Positions 1 to 8,931 of a DNA stretch of 64,000 bases are shown one piece after another. The notes under the pieces were generated by a model that was not told the origin of the DNA, made no database searches, and worked only from the letters and a program-made list of their open reading frames with translations. The DNA is from Lacinutrix jangbogonensis. Lineage in GTDB: Bacteria > Bacteroidota > Bacteroidia > Flavobacteriales > Flavobacteriaceae. Both the position numbers and the translations under genes were made by a program. The stretch spans positions 62,001-126,000 of the forward strand of contig NZ_JSWF01000033.1 in NCBI RefSeq assembly GCF_000797445.1, given 5' to 3'. Positions within the stretch are counted from its first letter, which is position 1. Each line of letters starts with the position of its first letter.

Positions 1-177
1 TCATATTTAAAATCAATCATTTTATGCGATACAAGCAAGAATAATGTAGTACACTATTCAAATTAGTACAAACACTACTATTTTCTGGACGAACGCGATT
101 GATACTATTTTTCACTAAGTATGACTTTAGAAAAATGCCATATATCATATTAATTATAAAGAGCTATCTATCTCTTT

Positions 178-185
178 TATGTTTG
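178..185 (+). promoter_or_regulatory. Bacteroidota-type -7 promoter box before the twin small peptides
   Basis: The sequence TATGTTTG matches the Bacteroidota -7 consensus TAnnTTTG. It lies 27 bases before the ATG at 213, which favours that ATG over the longer in-frame start at 99. No clear -33 TTTG is seen. Confidence 0.45.
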
Positions 186-212
186 TATCAAATTAATATT
201 AAAACCAAAACT

Positions 213-299
213 ATGAGGACTTTAAACAACAATCAAATCACAAACAGATTAAGCACAACCAATAGCTTTAAATGGAATGCTAAAAGACGTTTTAAATAA
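213..299 (+). CDS. 28-residue basic small protein, copy 1 of a tandem pair
   Basis: I do not recognise this peptide. The ATG at 213 opens a 28-codon frame that begins MRTL and ends WNAKRRFK. A second frame of the same length follows at 360 and shares 21 of 28 residues, with matching first four and last eight residues. Conservation of length, ends and frame argues for selection. The peptide is cationic, with four Lys/Arg in its last six residues, and has no hydrophobic signal segment. A longer in-frame start at 99 exists, but the promoter-like box at 178-185 and the paralogue's length favour 213. It precedes an ABC transporter with a peptidase domain, so it might be a substrate or signal of that system, which is conjecture. 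Confidence 0.55.
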   Translation: MRTLNNNQITNRLSTTNSFKWNAKRRFK

Positions 300-359
300 A
301 AAACAAACAGCTATTAAAACATTAATTTAAAAACAAACAGATTACTAAAAATCAAAATT

Positions 360-446
360 ATGAGAACTTTAAGCAACATTAGAATTACAAACAGATTAAG
401 CGCAACTCATAGCGCTACATGGAACGCTAAAAGACGTTTTAAATAA
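360..446 (+). CDS. 28-residue basic small protein, copy 2 of a tandem pair
   Basis: This is the paralogue of the frame at 213-299 and has the same 28-codon length. It starts MRTL, carries the shared core ITNRLS and ends WNAKRRFK. The short leader before its ATG (ACAAACAG followed by an A-rich run) is similar to the leader before the ABC ATPase start at 487, so the three starts look like a repeated translation-initiation context. It lies 40 bases before the ABC ATPase gene and probably shares its transcript. The function is unknown; a secreted peptide, a regulatory small protein or a leader peptide are all possible. Confidence 0.55.
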   Translation: MRTLSNIRITNRLSATHSATWNAKRRFK

Positions 447-486
447 AAAATAGTACAATTAAACATCAATTTAAAATCAAACAGAA

Positions 487-1374
487 ATGAACACATTACA
501 AATAAATAACCTTACAAAAACCTATCCGAACGGCGTAAAAGCACTAAACGGAATCAATCTTGAAATAACAAACGGTATGTTTGGTTTGTTAGGTTCTAAT
601 GGCGCAGGAAAATCATCATTAATGCGCACCATAGCTTCTTTACAAGAGCCTTCTTTGGGAAGTATTTCCTTTAATGGAATAGATGTGGTAAAACAACCTC
701 AAGAGATTAGAAATCAGTTGGGGTATTTACCACAAGAATTTGGCGTGTACCCAAAAATATCTGCAGAGAAATTATTGAATCACTTAGCCGTTTTAAAAGG
801 AATATTAAATAAAAAGGATTGTAAAGAACAAGTTACAGCATTGTTACAGCAAGTAAACCTATATCAACATAGAAAAAAAGCGGTATATACTTTTTCTGGC
901 GGCATGCGTCAACGCTTTGGTATTGCACAGGCATTATTGGGAAATCCACAATTAATAATTGTAGACGAGCCTACAGCTGGTTTAGATCCAGAAGAGAGCA
1001 ATCGTTTTTTAAATTTATTAAGTGAAATAGGAGAGAATGTCATTGTTATTCTATCTACTCATATTGTAGAAGATGTTAGAAACCTATGTCCTAAAATGGC
1101 AATTCTTTCTAATGGAGAAATCATTTCAGAAGGAAATCCAACAGAATTAGTGGCAAGTATTGATGGGAAAATTTGGACGAAGATTATACCTAAAAAAGAC
1201 ATTGAAATTTATAAGAAAGCCTTTGGTGTTATTTCTACAAAACTAGTGTCTGGAGAAACTCAAATTAGAGTACTCTCTGAACAAAAACCAGAAGTTGGTT
1301 TTGAAATGATTGTTCCAAATTTGGAAGATTTTTATTTCGCAACCTTATTTAATCAAACTAATAAAAAAGCCTAA
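487..1374 (+). CDS. ABC transporter ATP-binding protein
   Basis: This is the nucleotide-binding subunit of an ABC transporter, 295 residues and full length. Visible motifs are Walker A GSNGAGKSS near residue 37, a Q-loop in YLPQEFG, the signature FSGGMRQR near residue 138, Walker B LIIVDEP and an H-loop in STHIVEDV. The subfamily resembles ATPases paired with large ABC-2 permeases. The stop lies three bases before the next gene, a permease fused to a peptidase, so the two form one transporter. The substrate is not predictable from the sequence. The two 28-residue peptides just upstream are the only contextual hint. Confidence 0.93.
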   Translation: MNTLQINNLTKTYPNGVKALNGINLEITNGMFGLLGSNGAGKSSLMRTIASLQEPSLGSISFNGIDVVKQPQEIRNQLGYLPQEFGVYPKISAEKLLNHLAVLKGILNKKDCKEQVTALLQQVNLYQHRKKAVYTFSGGMRQRFGIAQALLGNPQLIIVDEPTAGLDPEESNRFLNLLSEIGENVIVILSTHIVEDVRNLCPKMAILSNGEIISEGNPTELVASIDGKIWTKIIPKKDIEIYKKAFGVISTKLVSGETQIRVLSEQKPEVGFEMIVPNLEDFYFATLFNQTNKKA

Positions 1375-1377
1375 GCT

Positions 1378-4300
1378 ATGTTTAAGAAATTATTACAATT
1401 CGAAGTTTTCTATCAGCTAAAACAACGTGCGTTTCCAATATTTTCGCTTTTGTTTTTAGCATTAGGAGTGTTTGTGGGCAGGAATGGTTTTGCTTCAGCA
1501 GGTGTGAATTTTAACGCTGTTTACCAAGTATACTTCAGCACAAGTATATTTACTTTAGGCAGTGTATTCATTATTATGTTTTTTGCTATTAGCGCCATGT
1601 TAAGAGATAGACAACACAATATGGAAGGTTTAATTTATAGTTCTTCAATAAAAAAAGCACATTATTTTTGGAGTCGTTTTATAGGTACATATGTTTTTAG
1701 TGTATTGGCTTTTACACCTTTCATTTTAGGGTATATTATTGGAATTAATTTTTTTAATTTAGATCCAGAACGTTTAGGTGATTTTCAATTAATGACCTAT
1801 TTGCAACCTTGGTTATATATTGTATTGCCTAATATTTTTATCATATCTACCATTGTGTTTTCTGTGAGCACAATCACAAAAAACAGCACAGCAACCTATG
1901 TAAGTGCCGTTTTTATTTACATGTTATATTTTGTGAGTTCTATCTTTCTTAATTCACCTTTAATGGCACAGGCTGTTCCTGCATCTCCAGAAAGTATGGC
2001 CATTGCAGCTGTTGCAGATCCATTTGGAATTGCTGCCTTTTTTGAGCAAACGCAATATTGGACGCCGTTTCAAAAAAACACACAATTACTCTCTTTTTCA
2101 GGCTTGTTTTTATGGAATAGATTGGTTTGGATATTGGTTTCTATCGGCGTTTTATTAGGGACTTATAAGCTATTCTCTTTTAGAAAAATTTCTAAAAAAG
2201 TAAAGAAAGAACCAAAACAGAAAAAGGAGCAACTCCAACTATTGGCATATCAACCAAAAGAAGCATTACATAATTTTAAAGCTCAAAAAATGGCATTCTT
2301 TTCGCTGTTAAAATTAGAATTGAAGAGTGTTTTTAAAAGCCTACCATTTATAGCTGTTTTGTTAATGTGGTTGTTTATTGTATTCTCAGAATTATATTCA
2401 ACAGTAGTTAGTGGTGGCGAATATGGAGTAAGCGTATATCCATTTACAAATCAATTAATAGATTTAATTGTAGATCCGCTATCCATCTTCAGTTTGATAT
2501 TAATCGTTTTTTATAGTGCAGAGATTGTTTGGAGAGAACGTAGTTTAAATTTCAATATAATTGTGGATGCAACACCAGTAAAAAACTGGATATTTTTTAT
2601 GTCTAAGTTTACTGCATTAGTATCCTTACCAATGTTATTAATTACTTCTGGAATATTAATGTGTATGCTGTTTCAAATCAGTTTAAATTATACGGACTTT
2701 GAATTTGGCTTGTATGCTTCATTATATTATCATTATGGTGTACAGTTAGTCGTGTTTTCTATGATCGCTTTATTTATAAATAGTTTTGCCAAAAGTAAAT
2801 ATATTGGCATGGGTGTTTTCGGCTTGATTGTACTGTTATGCATGAAATCTGATATGTTAGGATTACAACATCCATTAACAAGTCTTGGGTTTATGCCAAG
2901 AATTAAATACAATAATATGGATGGCTTTAATGGTGCTTCAAATCTATTTGATCACCTAGCACTATATTGGTTTGCTTTTGGTTTGCTATTAACGGTATTA
3001 TCTTTTAAAATTTGGAATAGAGGTATCGTTTCAAGCTTTTCTGTAAAACTAAAACAACTCCTTTCTGGTTGGTCTAAGATTCAAAAATTAACGCTATCCC
3101 TTTTAGTTGTAATGTTTATAGGTGCAGGAAGTTTGGTTTTTTACAATGTAAATATTATTTCTGAGTATGAAACGATGAATGATCGATTAGACTTTAGTGA
3201 AAACTATGAACTAAAGTTTAAGAAATATGAACGCATAGAAAGATTATATCCAACTTCAAAAAAGACAGAAGTTGCTATCTATCCAAAAGAGAGAAGTTAT
3301 ACTATTAAGGCTGATTATATGTTGAAAAATAAAAGTGATCAACCTTTATCAGAATTATTCATCACAGAAAGAATTCCGCTGGAGAATATCACTATAGAAA
3401 ATGCACGTTTAGTTACTCATGATACTATTTATGGAACGTATTTATTTCAGTATAAAAAACCTTTACAGCCTAACGATTCTTTAAGATATACCTATGAATT
3501 AAAGAAAGAAATAAAAGGCTATGAAAAAGACAATTCCATTGTAAACAATGGTACTTATATTAATCATAGAAATTTTGAACCTATTTTAGGGTATACTACT
3601 GGATTAGAAATTTCAAATAGAATGGAGCGTCAAAAAAGAAATTTACCTGAACGAGTACAAGACAATAATTCGGCCGCACATATTGTATTAGAAGATGTTA
3701 AATTTGAAAAAGTAAGATTCGAAACCATTGTTTCTACAAGCAGTGATCAAACTGCAATAAGTTCTGGTCGTTTAGTAAAAGAATGGTCAGACAATAATAG
3801 AAACTATTATCATTATAAAACTAATGAGAAAATTATACCAGGAGTCGGTTATTTTTCTGCTAATTATGCCTCTAAAAAAACAAATTACAAAGGCATTGCA
3901 ATTGAGCAATATTATGATGCGAATCACGATTTTAATGTTGAAGACATTGAAAACAGTATAAAACAAACCTTGGATTATTGTAAAGAAAATTTTGGAGACT
4001 ATGCTTTTGATCATTTAAGAATAGCAGAAGTTCCTTCACATTGGCCATTTGGTGGATTTGCACATCCAGGAGTTATAAGTATGGTAGAAGACAGATTGTA
4101 TTTGTCTGACGTAAGCAATGAGGAAACTTTTAATGTGGTTGCAAAAAGAGTTATTCATGAAGTTTCACATCAATATTGGGGACATACATTAAATGCAAAA
4201 CCGGTTGCTGGTGGTTCTTTATTGGTAGAAGGATTTGCGAAATATACGGAAGCCGTTGTGCTAGAGAAAATGTATGGCAAAGGCGTTTTGTATACCTTGA

Positions 4301-4935
4301 GCGAAAATGTTAGAAGCAGATATTTTACAGGAAGATCTTTTGCTGGTGAAACCGAGCCTCCAGTTTATATGGTTAATGGTCAATCATACATTGCGTACGG
4401 AAAAGCATTAACTGTTATGTTAGCCTTAAGAGATTTAATAGGAGAAGAACAGGTAAATAAAGTCTTAAAAACGATTACAGACAGACATCGTTCTATCAAT
4501 AAATTGGAAGCAAATACAATTGAGCTATTAAATGAGATCTACAAAGTAACACCAACTAAACAGCATATATTAGTTAACGATTGGTTTAAAAAAGTTGTTA
4601 TTTATGATCTTGGAATAGAAGAAAGTTCTTATAAAGCATTGGCAAATGGTACTTATGAAGTAACTGTTAAAGTAAAATCAAAACGTTTTGAAACGTTAGA
4701 TAGTGGCGAAATCAAACAAATCGCAACTGATGAACCTATTAAAGTAGGTGTTTTTACAGAGCATCCATCAAATGTAAAAGATGATGGTTCTATTCTATAT
4801 TATGAATCAAATCAGATCAATAAAGAAATGACTGAGTTTAAAATAATTGTAAAAGAGAAGCCTAGTTATATTTCTATTGATCCTTATGGAACACGATCTG
4901 ATGAGAATTTAGTGGATAACCTAATGAGATTATAG
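1378..4935 (+). CDS. ABC transporter permease fused to an M1-family metallopeptidase domain
   Basis: This 1185-residue protein has two parts. The N-terminal half (about 1-590) holds many hydrophobic helices in ABC-2 permease style, in two blocks separated by a Lys-rich loop near 270-300. The C-terminal part is an M1 aminopeptidase-like domain with the zinc motif HEVSH at residues 927-931, followed by WGH and, 19 residues after the second His, the Glu of VEGFAKY that should be the third zinc ligand. Classical M1 enzymes use 18 intervening residues; from memory this fused family uses 19. I see no GAMEN exopeptidase motif. It pairs with the ATPase directly upstream. Peptide export or processing is a reasonable inference but unproven. 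Confidence 0.9.
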   Translation: MFKKLLQFEVFYQLKQRAFPIFSLLFLALGVFVGRNGFASAGVNFNAVYQVYFSTSIFTLGSVFIIMFFAISAMLRDRQHNMEGLIYSSSIKKAHYFWSRFIGTYVFSVLAFTPFILGYIIGINFFNLDPERLGDFQLMTYLQPWLYIVLPNIFIISTIVFSVSTITKNSTATYVSAVFIYMLYFVSSIFLNSPLMAQAVPASPESMAIAAVADPFGIAAFFEQTQYWTPFQKNTQLLSFSGLFLWNRLVWILVSIGVLLGTYKLFSFRKISKKVKKEPKQKKEQLQLLAYQPKEALHNFKAQKMAFFSLLKLELKSVFKSLPFIAVLLMWLFIVFSELYSTVVSGGEYGVSVYPFTNQLIDLIVDPLSIFSLILIVFYSAEIVWRERSLNFNIIVDATPVKNWIFFMSKFTALVSLPMLLITSGILMCMLFQISLNYTDFEFGLYASLYYHYGVQLVVFSMIALFINSFAKSKYIGMGVFGLIVLLCMKSDMLGLQHPLTSLGFMPRIKYNNMDGFNGASNLFDHLALYWFAFGLLLTVLSFKIWNRGIVSSFSVKLKQLLSGWSKIQKLTLSLLVVMFIGAGSLVFYNVNIISEYETMNDRLDFSENYELKFKKYERIERLYPTSKKTEVAIYPKERSYTIKADYMLKNKSDQPLSELFITERIPLENITIENARLVTHDTIYGTYLFQYKKPLQPNDSLRYTYELKKEIKGYEKDNSIVNNGTYINHRNFEPILGYTTGLEISNRMERQKRNLPERVQDNNSAAHIVLEDVKFEKVRFETIVSTSSDQTAISSGRLVKEWSDNNRNYYHYKTNEKIIPGVGYFSANYASKKTNYKGIAIEQYYDANHDFNVEDIENSIKQTLDYCKENFGDYAFDHLRIAEVPSHWPFGGFAHPGVISMVEDRLYLSDVSNEETFNVVAKRVIHEVSHQYWGHTLNAKPVAGGSLLVEGFAKYTEAVVLEKMYGKGVLYTLSENVRSRYFTGRSFAGETEPPVYMVNGQSYIAYGKALTVMLALRDLIGEEQVNKVLKTITDRHRSINKLEANTIELLNEIYKVTPTKQHILVNDWFKKVVIYDLGIEESSYKALANGTYEVTVKVKSKRFETLDSGEIKQIATDEPIKVGVFTEHPSNVKDDGSILYYESNQINKEMTEFKIIVKEKPSYISIDPYGTRSDENLVDNLMRL

Positions 4936-5113
4936 AATGTTTCAAGGGTAAATGTGTGCTCATAAAACAAGAGTTAAAAACTTGAAATTTGTAAAAAGAT
5001 AAAACACTATTACCTAAAATGTATAAATGCAATAGCGATTTGGGTTCGTACTCAGATCGTTTTTGTTTTTATTAAATTTCGTAACAAAATGAATTGCCAA
5101 TCGTTTTAACAAT

Positions 5114-6085
5114 ATGAAAGCAGCAGTATTTACAAAATATGGACCACCTGAGGTGGTTCAAATTAAAGAGGTAGACAAACCAACGATTAAAGAAAATCAA
5201 GTATTAGTTAGAGTGTCAGCAACGGCCGTAACTTCTGGTGATGCCAGAATACGAGGCTTTAATATTCCGCTTGGGTTTAGAACGCTTTCAAGATTAATTT
5301 TTGGGATTACAAAACCAAGAAAACAAGTGTTAGGTGTTGTTTTTTCAGGAATTGTAGAAGCAATTGACGAAAGGGTAACCCAGTTTAAAGTTGGAGATGC
5401 CGTTTTTGGTGCAAATAATAATTTCGGAACTCATGCCGAATATATTGCTATTCTTGAAAGAGAGTCTATGGTATTAAAACCTTCTAACATTGATTATACT
5501 CAAGCCGCTGCAGTGCCATTTGGAGCACTAACCTCATTAAAGTTTTTAAGAGATTTCGGGAAAATTAAATCTGGACAGAAAGTACTTATAAATGGTGCTT
5601 CTGGAGCCTTAGGTGTCTATGCCGTGCAATTGGCTAAACATTTTGGAGCAGAAGTTACTGGAGTTTGTAGCGCTATAAATTTAGAATTAGTAAAATCTTT
5701 AGGAGCAGACCATGTTATCGATTATACAACGACCGACTTTACCTCAAATAATGAAACCTATGATATTATTTATGATACGGTTGGCAAAATTTCATTTTCA
5801 CATTGTAAAAATTCTCTAAATGTAAATGGGCGTTTGTTGTTAGCGGTTGCTGGAATATCTCAGTATTTCAAAATGCTTTCAACAGCTTTGATAGGAAATA
5901 AAAAAGTAGTTGCTGGAGTTGCCATCTTTAATAAAAAAGATTTGAATACGATTAAAGTTCTACTCGAATCGGGAGAACTTAAATCGGTTGTAGGTAAAAG
6001 TTTTCTTTTAGAAGATATAGTTGAAGCACATCGTTATGTTGATTCAGGGCATAAAGTAGGTAGTGCTGTTGTTACTTTAGACTAA
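5114..6085 (+). CDS. Zinc-independent medium-chain dehydrogenase/reductase (quinone oxidoreductase-like)
   Basis: A 323-residue protein of the medium-chain dehydrogenase/reductase superfamily. The GroES-like N-terminal domain (about 1-120) is followed by a Rossmann NAD(P)-binding domain with the motif GASGALGVYAVQLAKH near residue 157 and the GADHVIDY segment near 200. The GHE zinc-binding signature of alcohol dehydrogenases is absent, which points to the zeta-crystallin or quinone reductase branch using NADPH. It stands alone, 178 bases after the ABC permease, and is followed by a terminator-like hairpin. The natural substrate is unknown. Confidence in the family is high, in the specific reaction low. 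Confidence 0.88.
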   Translation: MKAAVFTKYGPPEVVQIKEVDKPTIKENQVLVRVSATAVTSGDARIRGFNIPLGFRTLSRLIFGITKPRKQVLGVVFSGIVEAIDERVTQFKVGDAVFGANNNFGTHAEYIAILERESMVLKPSNIDYTQAAAVPFGALTSLKFLRDFGKIKSGQKVLINGASGALGVYAVQLAKHFGAEVTGVCSAINLELVKSLGADHVIDYTTTDFTSNNETYDIIYDTVGKISFSHCKNSLNVNGRLLLAVAGISQYFKMLSTALIGNKKVVAGVAIFNKKDLNTIKVLLESGELKSVVGKSFLLEDIVEAHRYVDSGHKVGSAVVTLD

Positions 6086-6163
6086 AGCGAGAGCATAATA
6101 ATATTCAAATAAAATCATAGCGTCGTCCTAAAATAGGTTGATAGGGTTTTACAATATCAAATT

Positions 6164-6196
6164 AAACCGTTGAAGTTCAATTCAGCGGTTTTTTTG
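6164..6196 (+). terminator. Rho-independent terminator-like hairpin after the oxidoreductase gene
   Basis: The arms AAACCGTTGAA and TTCAGCGGTTT pair with one G-U wobble around the loop GTTCAA and run into a T tract. It sits 79 bases after the stop at 6085. The rest of the 334-base gap (6086-6419) holds no gene. The stretch near 6119-6148, GTCGTCCTAAAATAGG and onward, resembles the end of a lost insertion sequence but is not proven to be one. Confidence 0.6.
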
Positions 6197-6419
6197 TTGT
6201 TTATAAATACTTTTTAAACGAAATTTAAGTAGAATAATAGTGAGGTGTGGTACTGTATTTTGTTAAAAATCAAATTAATACAATATTATACTTGCGAATA
6301 TTTTATATATTTAACGACCTCTTTGTTAGATCAATTGTCATAGTAGAATGCATAGTTGCTTCAAAAGAAGCAAAACGAAATGAGATAATACTATACGTAA
6401 TTCTAAAAATCATCTAAAA

Positions 6420-7460
6420 ATGAAACTAAAAAAATCATTAATACTTACTTTTATAATATGTAGTATTGGGCTTATTACTTGGGAAAGTTATTGGCGTTCT
6501 CAGGGAAAAATAGCAGATTTAGACGATAATAAAGATCTTTGGGCATTACAAAGAGCAAAAGTTGAAAACTTATCTAAGAATGGAGTTCTCTTAATGGGAT
6601 CTTCACGTGTTCTTTTTGATTTTCAATTAAATGAATGGCAAACAGAAACTGGAATTAGACCCATACAATTAGCATCTGCAGGAGCCTCACCGCTACCAAT
6701 TTTCCATGATATTGTAAATAATACAGGTTTTAAAGGTACTGTTTTGGTTGGTGTAACTCCTGGATTATTTTTTTCTACTACGTATCCAGAAGCTGGACCT
6801 TGGAAACGGGCCCAAAGGAGAGTTGATTATTTTGAAAACAGGACTTATGCGCAACGTATTAATCATTACTTGTCAATGCCGCTTCAAAACAACTTGGCAC
6901 TTGTTTCTACTAGTGAAGAAGGTTGGGCAGATGATATTGATTTAAAATCGTTACTAAATAATTTTAATTCAGGAACTAGAACTGGAAAACCCCAATTACC
7001 TCCTTTTAATGCTTTCTCTTATATCGATCAAGACAGAAATAATCCAATGCGTGAAAAAACGGCAACAGATACTATTTTTGCGAATTCAATAAAAGCTGTC
7101 TGGAAGTTTATAATCATGGGCAACAAAAATCCGCCAGAAAAAGAGGCGACGACCAACTTTTTTGTTGCGGATGCAAAAAAATTCATGAAAAGAGGAGGGA
7201 ATCTAATTTTGGTGCGTTGTCCTTCTAGTGGCTGGATAAAACAAGGTGAAGATAAATTTTTATCACGTATTGATTTTTGGGATCCACTTGTAAAAGCGAC
7301 CAATGCTAAGGCTTATTATTTTGAGGATTATGACAAGTTTAAAAACTTGGAATGCCCAGAATGGTCTCATCTATCTGCTGAAGATGCTAGGTTTTTTACA
7401 ACTGAATTAGTAAAAATAATGAAAGCAGATGGCGTACTTTCTAACTCTAAAACCAACTAA
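6420..7460 (+). CDS. Membrane-anchored SGNH-like protein, partner of an MBOAT acyltransferase
   Basis: A 346-residue protein with one N-terminal hydrophobic anchor (about 5-22) and the rest predicted outside the cytoplasm. The segment GSSR (residues 60-63) resembles the block-I Ser motif of SGNH hydrolases and of AlgJ/AlgX/DltD-type acetylation partners. Near the C-terminus EWSH (314-317) sits where the acidic residue and His of the catalytic triad are expected. The stop is two bases before the MBOAT gene, so the pair is co-transcribed and probably co-operates in O-acylating a cell-surface or secreted polymer: the MBOAT moves the acyl group across the membrane and this protein transfers it. 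The polymer is not identified. Confidence 0.65.
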   Translation: MKLKKSLILTFIICSIGLITWESYWRSQGKIADLDDNKDLWALQRAKVENLSKNGVLLMGSSRVLFDFQLNEWQTETGIRPIQLASAGASPLPIFHDIVNNTGFKGTVLVGVTPGLFFSTTYPEAGPWKRAQRRVDYFENRTYAQRINHYLSMPLQNNLALVSTSEEGWADDIDLKSLLNNFNSGTRTGKPQLPPFNAFSYIDQDRNNPMREKTATDTIFANSIKAVWKFIIMGNKNPPEKEATTNFFVADAKKFMKRGGNLILVRCPSSGWIKQGEDKFLSRIDFWDPLVKATNAKAYYFEDYDKFKNLECPEWSHLSAEDARFFTTELVKIMKADGVLSNSKTN

Positions 7461-7462
7461 TC

Positions 7463-8878
7463 ATGTTATTCAATTCATTAAGTTTTGTAGTATTTTTAGT
7501 TATTGTTTTGGCACTCTATTATTCAAAATTATTTAAATGGACTAATAAAAAGCGAATGCTGCTTTTGGCTAGTTATGTGTTTTATGGTTTATGGAATCCA
7601 CCTTTGGTTATTTTACTTTGGATATCCACAGCAGTAGACTGGACAGCAGGAAAGAAACTAGCACTAGAAGAAAACGAGAAAAAACGTAAATTTTGGTTGC
7701 TATTAAGCATGTGTGTCAACCTTGGGTTTTTAGGCTTTTTTAAGTATGGTAATTTCCTGTTAGATAATTTTACTTCATTAATGAATTCTTTTGGGATAGA
7801 ATACCAAGCACAACCCATGGACATCATATTGCCTATGGGAATTTCCTTTTACACGTTTCAAACCATGTCTTACACAATAGATATGTATAAAAAAAGGATT
7901 GAGCCAGCCAAAACATTTTTAGATTTTGCTTTATATGTTACCTTCTTCCCTCAATTGGTGGCAGGGCCGATTGTAAGAGCAAAAGATTTAATCACTCAGT
8001 TTTATGAAGAAAAGAAAGCGACCACTAACCAGTTTATTTGGGGTTTGTTTTTGTTTACCATTGGTTTATTTCAAAAGGTAGTCATGGCTGATACCTTATT
8101 ATCTGATACCTCTGACACTGTTTTTGGTTCAGATAAATTATTACATGGAGTCGATGCTTGGATTGGAACATTAGCATTTTCTGGTCAAATATTTTTCGAC
8201 TTTGCAGGTTACTCTACCTGTGCAATTGGTATTGCGCTAATGTTAGGTATTATTTTACCTGATAACTTTAGATATCCTTATGCTTCTTTAGGGTTTTCGG
8301 ACTTATGGAGTCGTTGGCATATTTCTTTATCGAGCTGGTTAAAAGATTACTTATATATTCCATTAGGTGGTAATCGTCATGGAATTACTAGAATGTATGT
8401 TGCTTTAATGCTAACAATGCTTTTGGGAGGCCTATGGCATGGAGCAGCTTGGACATTTTTAGTTTGGGGCGGTTTACATGGCACGTATTTATTACTAGAA
8501 AAATTACAAAAACAATATCTCCCTTTTAAAATCACAAAATGGAATGGCATCTTTTTGGCATTCATTACATTTTCTTGTGTAAATATTACTTGGGTGTTTT
8601 TTAGAGCAAGAGAGTTTGAAACCGCATGGAATATGATAAAATCTATGTTCTATATGCAAACAGATGGCGAAAAGATTCTGGGTTCGTTCGATATCATTAA
8701 GGTTAGTGTCGTGATTGGAATTTTATTTTTATGTCATTGGATCATGCGAAATACATCTATGAAAGCACTCTCATTAAAAACCTCACCTTGGGTTTTAGGT
8801 GTTATTTGGGCCATTATGTTTTTCTTGATAGTAATTGCTCAAGGAAGTGGTGAACAGTTTATTTACTTCCAATTTTAA
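7463..8878 (+). CDS. MBOAT family O-acyltransferase (AlgI/DltB-like)
   Basis: A 471-residue polytopic membrane protein of the membrane-bound O-acyltransferase family. The conserved motif GGLWHGAAWTFLVWGGLHG carries the catalytic His at residue 326, and SRWHISLSSWLKDYLYIPLGG is the typical cytoplasmic helix block before it. QLVAGPIVRA is another family hallmark. The length matches AlgI-type proteins. The gene starts two bases after the SGNH-like partner. Together they form a minimal polysaccharide O-acetylation module without a polymerase or glycosyltransferase nearby, so the acceptor glycan must be made elsewhere. It converges with the minus-strand gene at 8932. Confidence 0.92.
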   Translation: MLFNSLSFVVFLVIVLALYYSKLFKWTNKKRMLLLASYVFYGLWNPPLVILLWISTAVDWTAGKKLALEENEKKRKFWLLLSMCVNLGFLGFFKYGNFLLDNFTSLMNSFGIEYQAQPMDIILPMGISFYTFQTMSYTIDMYKKRIEPAKTFLDFALYVTFFPQLVAGPIVRAKDLITQFYEEKKATTNQFIWGLFLFTIGLFQKVVMADTLLSDTSDTVFGSDKLLHGVDAWIGTLAFSGQIFFDFAGYSTCAIGIALMLGIILPDNFRYPYASLGFSDLWSRWHISLSSWLKDYLYIPLGGNRHGITRMYVALMLTMLLGGLWHGAAWTFLVWGGLHGTYLLLEKLQKQYLPFKITKWNGIFLAFITFSCVNITWVFFRAREFETAWNMIKSMFYMQTDGEKILGSFDIIKVSVVIGILFLCHWIMRNTSMKALSLKTSPWVLGVIWAIMFFLIVIAQGSGEQFIYFQF

Positions 8879-8931
8879 TACTATAACTTTAGAGATATTA
8901 AATAGAATCAAATTGAACTTGATGCATTTTT

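Noticed and set aside
99-212. Longer N-terminal extension of the first 28-residue peptide
   Set aside because: The tandem paralogue begins at the equivalent of residue 39, and a promoter-like box lies inside the extension.
6340-6356. GCATAGT half-site upstream of the O-acylation pair
   Set aside because: Only one arm matches; the left side is not palindromic, so it is not counted as an operator copy.
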